64,000 nt of DNA, from assembly GCA_028554755.1 (NCBI GenBank), contig JAPTOF010000002.1, positions 13,875,001-13,939,000 of the forward strand. Reading direction: 5' to 3'. A program made the position numbers and the translations under genes. The stretch comes from Cordia subcordata (taxonomy: Eukaryota > Streptophyta > Magnoliopsida > Boraginales > Cordiaceae). Each line of letters begins with the position of its first letter. The stretch's first letter is position 1. Shown here piece by piece: positions 58,859-64,000 of the stretch. Under the pieces are notes generated by a model that searched no databases, was not told the origin of the DNA, and worked only from the letters and a program-made list of their open reading frames with translations.

Positions 58859-61062
58859 TTGGATTTCTGGTTCTTGGACTCGGATTTTCAGATAGTCATA
58901 TGGCCTTTTATTTTTATTTTTTTATTTTTTTCATGCTTCATTTGCCGCTTTAGTTGCGAAAAATTAAAAAAAAAAATTTCTCTAGGGTCATTTGACCATT
59001 TGAAAATTTTCAAAAATTTTATTTTTTTATTCTTAAAGTAATTTTAAATAATTATTAACTAATTACTAATCATTTTTAATTACTTTGGAAGTGCTTTTAT
59101 TTGCCTTAGCTATATTGAGATTAACAAAGAATAGTATATAAAATGCGTAATATTAAAATAAAATTATTAATATTATATTTTATATGAGTACTTATTTTCG
59201 CAACAAAACTCGGGTATACAATAAACCCATCAACCAAAATTGTTGGTAAGTGACAACGATTACCTTTAAGTGTATATGCTCAGTAAACTAAGTCTATGGG
59301 TTTTAAACATAAAAACCTTTGAATTGCATAAGTACGAGATAACATTAAAGTACTATAAAGCAGATTTTCAAATAATGTTGCAATTGCAGTGGTAAAGATA
59401 TTGAACTACGCAATTTATTTAAAATGATGTATAAAAAACTCATATTATGTGAATGATCTAATATTGGGTTATATTAACAGGTCTTGTGATGGATAGGCTT
59501 ATGATTAAATTTAAATTTAAAAAAAAAAAACTGATTGGTCCCTTCTCTCTTGTCTAAAAAGACAAGGGTGTTCTTTTTGGTCTTCATAGAAGAATAAGAT
59601 GTCATTTTTCTTTTGCATCAATCACGATATAGATATCAACGAGAAAAAGAACAATTAGTTTCTGAGTGAGACAACACTTTGCAACAATGGAAGCAAACGA
59701 TTATTTCTTTTAAAAGAACTCTTGATTATATCCATATAGTGCTCATAAATTTATCATGTTTAGTATATAAATTTTTTCCCACACAAATTACACGCAATCA
59801 TCCATTTTTGGAGAATAATTTTTATGGATAATTTTGTTTTAGGCTTTTGTAGTAACAAATTTCTTAATTCCAAAAACCTACATCATTTTGAATATAAGAC
59901 TAGCTAACTGCAATATCTTATACATTTTTCTTGCTTTATTCAAAATAAAAATAAGAAAATATGTTTTGTCATGTCATTTATTTCATTAAGAGTATATGGT
60001 ATTTTATGAAGGTATTTAACTTTTTTTAATTAAATTTAATATTTAACTTTTTTATTAAATTTAACTGACATAGGAATCTAGGAAGAAAAAAGAAGAATTG
60101 AAAAACCTATTTAGACTCTAAATATCCAAAAATAAGAAACTTAAATGTCTTTTTAATTCTTGCCAAGAAACTGTTAAGCAGTGTGTAGATCTCTCACATT
60201 CTTGTTGTGCAATTTACGTGGTAAAAGAATTTCTTTTTGGTTCATAGTAAAAGACACACTGATGATGTTTTTGGACAAAAAATGCTGAAGAGAATCTCAA
60301 ATTTAAAACGTGAAAGACCAAATATTGTATACCCAAACATCTTTTTAGGATTGTTTAAATTGATTTCTTTTCAAATGGAAAAGTATTTCTTTTTTTTTTT
60401 GAAACAGTACATCTTTTTTACATTAAGTATTTGGATTAAATTTCAAAAAAAGATAAAACTATGAAAAAAAGGCTCAATTTTAACCTTTTTTCACAAATAA
60501 AACTTTTTAATTTTTTAAAAAGTCACACTTTTCAAAAGTTTTAAAAACACTTGAAAAAAACAATTCAAATGAGCCTTTTATCATCTAATGATTTCGCGTT
60601 GCACTATATTTTGGAGGTGACATACCCAGGCAAATGAACATTGTTTACATAAAGAATTTCGATAGTGATGTAGCTAGATGAACAATTGATTAACTCTAAC
60701 TACTAATTTATTGGAAATTTTCATATATTTAGTGGTTATGATTTATTTCTTTATATGAATAGACACTTTACTTTAGTTTTACTCTAACATCTTCTTATTT
60801 TTAATCAAACTCTTATTTTAAAACTTTATAATTTCAGTTAACACCTTCCTAATTTTTAAGGGCCCCCTATTGTATTTTCCTTTAATAACTCTCTTCCATT
60901 TAGTTAAACATAGTCTTTTAATCTTTACGATATTTATATCTTTTCATTGTATATATTGATATTTTATTTAATAATCTTTGTTACTGTTATTAGATTTATA
61001 GGGTTAGAAAAAGGTGCCATAGTAGCATCCTACATTTGCCGGGAAAGAGGAAATAGCTCGGG
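58859..61062. other. AT-rich intergenic DNA, no gene seen
   Basis: No recognisable protein or RNA gene. Many T and A homopolymers. Confidence 0.5.
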
Positions 61063-61577
61063 AGTAAAGGTGAGCATAGTTAGAGTTGGTTTTATTTTGA
61101 ATCTATTTTAAATCAAATTAAATCAATTGATTTTTATTAAAAACTAATCAATTGCTTTTGATTGCACAAAATAACTAAATTGAACCAACATTTGTAAAGT
61201 TGGACTGATTTGGGTCTGTTTAATTTTTTATTAAAAAATTAAATTTTATCAAAAAATTCAGAAAAGCAAATAAATAAAAATTTACCCAATAATTTCAAGG
61301 AAAGCCCATTAACCAATAAATTAATTTTTATTTGCTATCCATATTACAAGTTTAAATAATATACACATAAAACTAGGAGTCAACATAATAGTACAAGTTT
61401 AATTAATATACACATAGAAACAAGAATGAATATAGTTTGATTTGATTTGGTTTGGCTTGTCAATTTTTTAAAATCAAACAAAACCAGTTGATTTTAATTT
61501 AAAACTAACCAATTGAATTTTAATTATGTAAATAACCATACCAACTTGAATTTAACTAACCCATATTCACTCCTAAT
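61063..61577. mobile_element. MITE with inverted, internally repeated arms
   Basis: The left edge GGAGTAAAGGTGAGCATAG mirrors the right edge (complement AGGAGTGAATATGGGTTAG). Both arms carry AAATCAA(A)T and ACTAA(C/T)CAATTG words; the right arm has GATTTGATTTGGTTTGG. Non-coding, about 510 bp. Confidence 0.5.
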
Positions 61578-63090
61578 TGGGTGTGTTTATGTTTAGGGGC
61601 TAATTAGACGAGTGTACTATTGGAGCACTTTTCCTTATCCACCGCTGGACTCTTTATAAGGCTCGGGTTCTTTTTTAAAGTTTTTTTTAAAATAATTTTT
61701 GAAAAAAAATATTTAATTTTAACTTCTAAAAAAAATTATATTTGAATTTTTTTTAAATTTTTAGCTTTTCTCAAAACCAAGCTAAATAATTATTAAAAAA
61801 GAATATGAATTTTTTTTGAAAAACTTTTTTTTTTAAAAAAAAACTAATTCAAACAGGTCCTATGGGCACTTTTTATTTGAAATTATAAGTGCTGGTTATC
61901 AATCAATCTATCTTTTATTACCAAATTATTGAAAAAGAAAAAGAAGAAGACTAACACACATCTGCCTAGATATACAAACGTATGGATTGGAGTGATTCCC
62001 AAAAAGAGAAAAGTGAAAGCTATTTTTCCAAGTAGCGGTTTACCCCCTCTGGCGAGAATGAAATAGGAGAATACATTGGAGGGTTAGGAGAAATACTAAA
62101 AATAGTCTTTTATGATTGTTTTCGACATCCGAGTGAAAATTGTATCTAGTTGTAAAGTTAGGAGAAATACTAAAAATAGTCTTTTATGTAATAGGTGAAA
62201 CATTGATAACTAATTGTTAATTGGGTGAGCTTGTAGTTCTTTTTAGGATTTATTGATTTTGTAATTATCAGTATTTAATCTAATACAACGTCCTTGCTTG
62301 ATTAGCGCAAAAAAAAAAAAAAATACTACACTCCTTGGGAAATTATTGTCTCCCGATTTGACATGCCCAATGTTTCTCGTACGCAATCATGAGAATAAAT
62401 AAAGGCAACAATTAGATGTAGTGATATATCATAATTTAATTAGAATGATATTCTAAGACAAGAGGTACCATAACAATCAATCACTTGTGTTACGGAAAAA
62501 TTAAGGTAAAACAATTAGATACAGTGACATATCATAATTTATTTCTAATTAGATGTATTGATATATCATAATCTAATTAGAATTAGTACTAATTCAAAGC
62601 ATTGAGGTCAAGGGCACCCCTAATTATGAGAATCCGCAAAGAGTTGGTTAAATTTATTTATAAGTGAAAAAAATAAAATGATATGTTTCATTATTCTTCA
62701 TAAGCTATTTTTATTAGTTTATAAGCAAGTCAAAAAATACTAGCTAGTTGTCCTTGCTTTTCTTAGTTGCTGATAAGTGTTATAATTTGATTAAATGAAA
62801 AGATTTTTTAATTTGTCAAAACTTTAAGAAAATTATCCCAAAAAAAAGCCTACTTAAATGTTCTTTTTTATTAATTATTTTAATTAACATTACTACTTAT
62901 AAAAATATAATTACCAAGCATGCCAATAGCTTACACACACACATTATCTAAACACTTCTTTTGTTTATTTATCAATTAACTAACTAGAGGGTATGTAATA
63001 ATGCTTATGTGGGACCCATAAGCACCAAACGTACTTTTTTCTAAGTACTTATAAATATGTAAGTAAAATTGAACAGACTTATAGTGTGTT
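61578..63090. other. AT-rich intergenic DNA with small repeats
   Basis: Foldback-like sequence at 61670-61860 ends in ATTCAAACAGG. The words GTTAGGAGAAATACTAAAAATAG are repeated at about 62084 and 62158. AGATGTAGTGATATATCATAATT-like words recur three times at 62410-62580. No gene seen. Confidence 0.5.
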
Positions 63091-63335
63091 TGGAATCTTA
63101 TTTTAAGATACTTATCCTATTGAAATGAGGGTATATCTTATAAGATTTAAAATATCTTATCATGTGCACCATGCATTTTATAGTTGTAAAAAATAAGATA
63201 GGAATGATTACTTATTTCTTATAAGATAAAAAGTATGGTTTTATTTTAAATTTTCATAGAATGCATGATAAAATTTCTTAAATCTTATAAGATATACCCT
63301 CATTTCAGTAGGATAAGTATTTTAAAATAAGACTA
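63091..63335. mobile_element. Palindromic MITE, arms of about 85 bp
   Basis: The left arm (ATCTTATTTTAAGATACTTA.., ATGAGGGTATATCTTATAAG) is nearly the exact complement of the right arm (CTTATAAGATATACCCTCAT.., ATTTTAAAATAAGACT). Short spacer with ATGCAT words. About 245 bp, non-coding. Confidence 0.75.
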
Positions 63336-63518
63336 TAATAAATAGAACATTAGTATCAAAAGTTGCTTATAAATCGGCTCATAAACACGTAAAATGGACA
63401 AAGCCAAACAGGCTCTAAGGAACATGTTCCATATGATTACTGGATGATATTATCGAATGGAAAACGCGTGGAATAAAGTACAAGAACACTTTGATGACTA
63501 ATACTCGGTGATATCATA

Positions 63519-63905
63519 ATGGGGAGAATTTTTATTTTTAACCTTATTTTTTAAATACTTTTAAAATTAATCCAATTTTTAAGGACATTGTAAAAATAGA
63601 CTTTTCGAACTTTCGAAATTCGAATTTTGAAAGTTTGATTATATTTTTTTTACTCCCATTCAAAAGAAAAAATTTAACATTTATGATTTCGAACTTTGAA
63701 AGTTCAAAATTGTAAATGTCAAATTTTTCTTGAGCGGGAGCAAAAAAAACATAATCAAACTGTCAAAGTTCAAATTCGAATTCGAATTTCAAAGTTCGAA
63801 TTCGAATTTCTAAAGTTTGAAAAGTCTATTTTTGTAAATCTCTTAAAAAATGGGTTAATTTTAGAAGTATTTAAAAAAATAAGGTTAAAAATAAAAATTT
63901 CCCAT
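63519..63905. mobile_element. Near-perfect foldback element, 387 bp
   Basis: Left end ATGGGGAGAATTTTTATTTT; complement of the right end ATGGGAAATTTTTATTTTTA. Complementarity continues for about 170 bp on each side through TTAACCTTATTTTTTAAATA, AGACTTTTC(G/A)AACTTT and TTCGAA clusters to a centre near 63690. The open frame at 63696-63968 is a by-product. Confidence 0.78.
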
Positions 63906-64000
63906 CACAATGGTGTCTTTATTCGCTTAAAATCTGATTTGTTGAACCACCATTTTATAAACTGTTAAGCTGATGGCATCTCTGGTCTCTCCCATAATTC

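Overview
This window looks like nuclear DNA from a flowering plant. It is very AT-rich, with long gene-poor stretches, spliceosomal introns with GT..AG borders, plant-type LTR retrotransposons, many foldback MITEs and simple repeats. The three recognisable protein genes are plant families: a class II DAHP synthase with a plastid transit peptide, a non-epsilon 14-3-3 protein, and a HAIKU1-like VQ protein. The DAHP synthase N-terminus resembles the Solanaceae/asterid form, so a eudicot and perhaps an asterid is likely. That placement is inference.

Layout. 1-11 kb: repeats, comprising two copies of one inverted-repeat transposon (1-563 and 10235-10995), a foldback element, a 134-bp tandem duplication, a tRNA-Val(CAC)-like gene on the minus strand (4282-4355), a 1,373-bp solo LTR with a 5-bp target duplication (4749-6121), and a decayed CACTA element (from 7111). 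11.6-20.2 kb: a DAHP synthase gene on the plus strand. A Ty1/copia element of about 4.9 kb (14981-19865) is inserted in its last exon, it has a 1-base frameshift in the transit peptide, and it has changes at conserved residues, so it reads as a recent pseudogene or null allele. 20.2-28.6 kb: AT-rich DNA with a MITE and a LINE fragment. 28.6-33 kb: an apparently intact four-exon 14-3-3 gene with a duplicated upstream region. 33.8-35 kb: a repeat related in inverted orientation to one at 51.6-52.1 kb.

35.1-42.1 kb: an old minus-strand copia element with degenerate LTRs at both ends. It carries a 399-bp hAT element, a 208-bp tandem duplication and a 1,731-bp solo LTR. Removing the solo LTR and one target copy restores the integrase reading frame. 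42.1-42.75 kb: a minus-strand LINE fragment. 42.9-44.3 kb: a diverged direct-repeat pair, one copy enlarged by a compound microsatellite. 47.2-48.3 kb: an intact single-exon VQ gene on the minus strand. 48.6-64 kb: no recognisable gene; tandem duplications, microsatellites, one probable LTR piece and several foldback MITEs, two of them strongly palindromic.

The genes do not form a pathway. DAHP synthase would start the plastid shikimate pathway, 14-3-3 proteins bind phosphorylated clients, and VQ proteins partner WRKY factors. The main story is transposon activity on a gene: a young copia element with unusual TA..CA ends breaks a shikimate-pathway gene next to a duplicated splice acceptor. 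I saw no CRISPR array, operon, phage or bacterial system.
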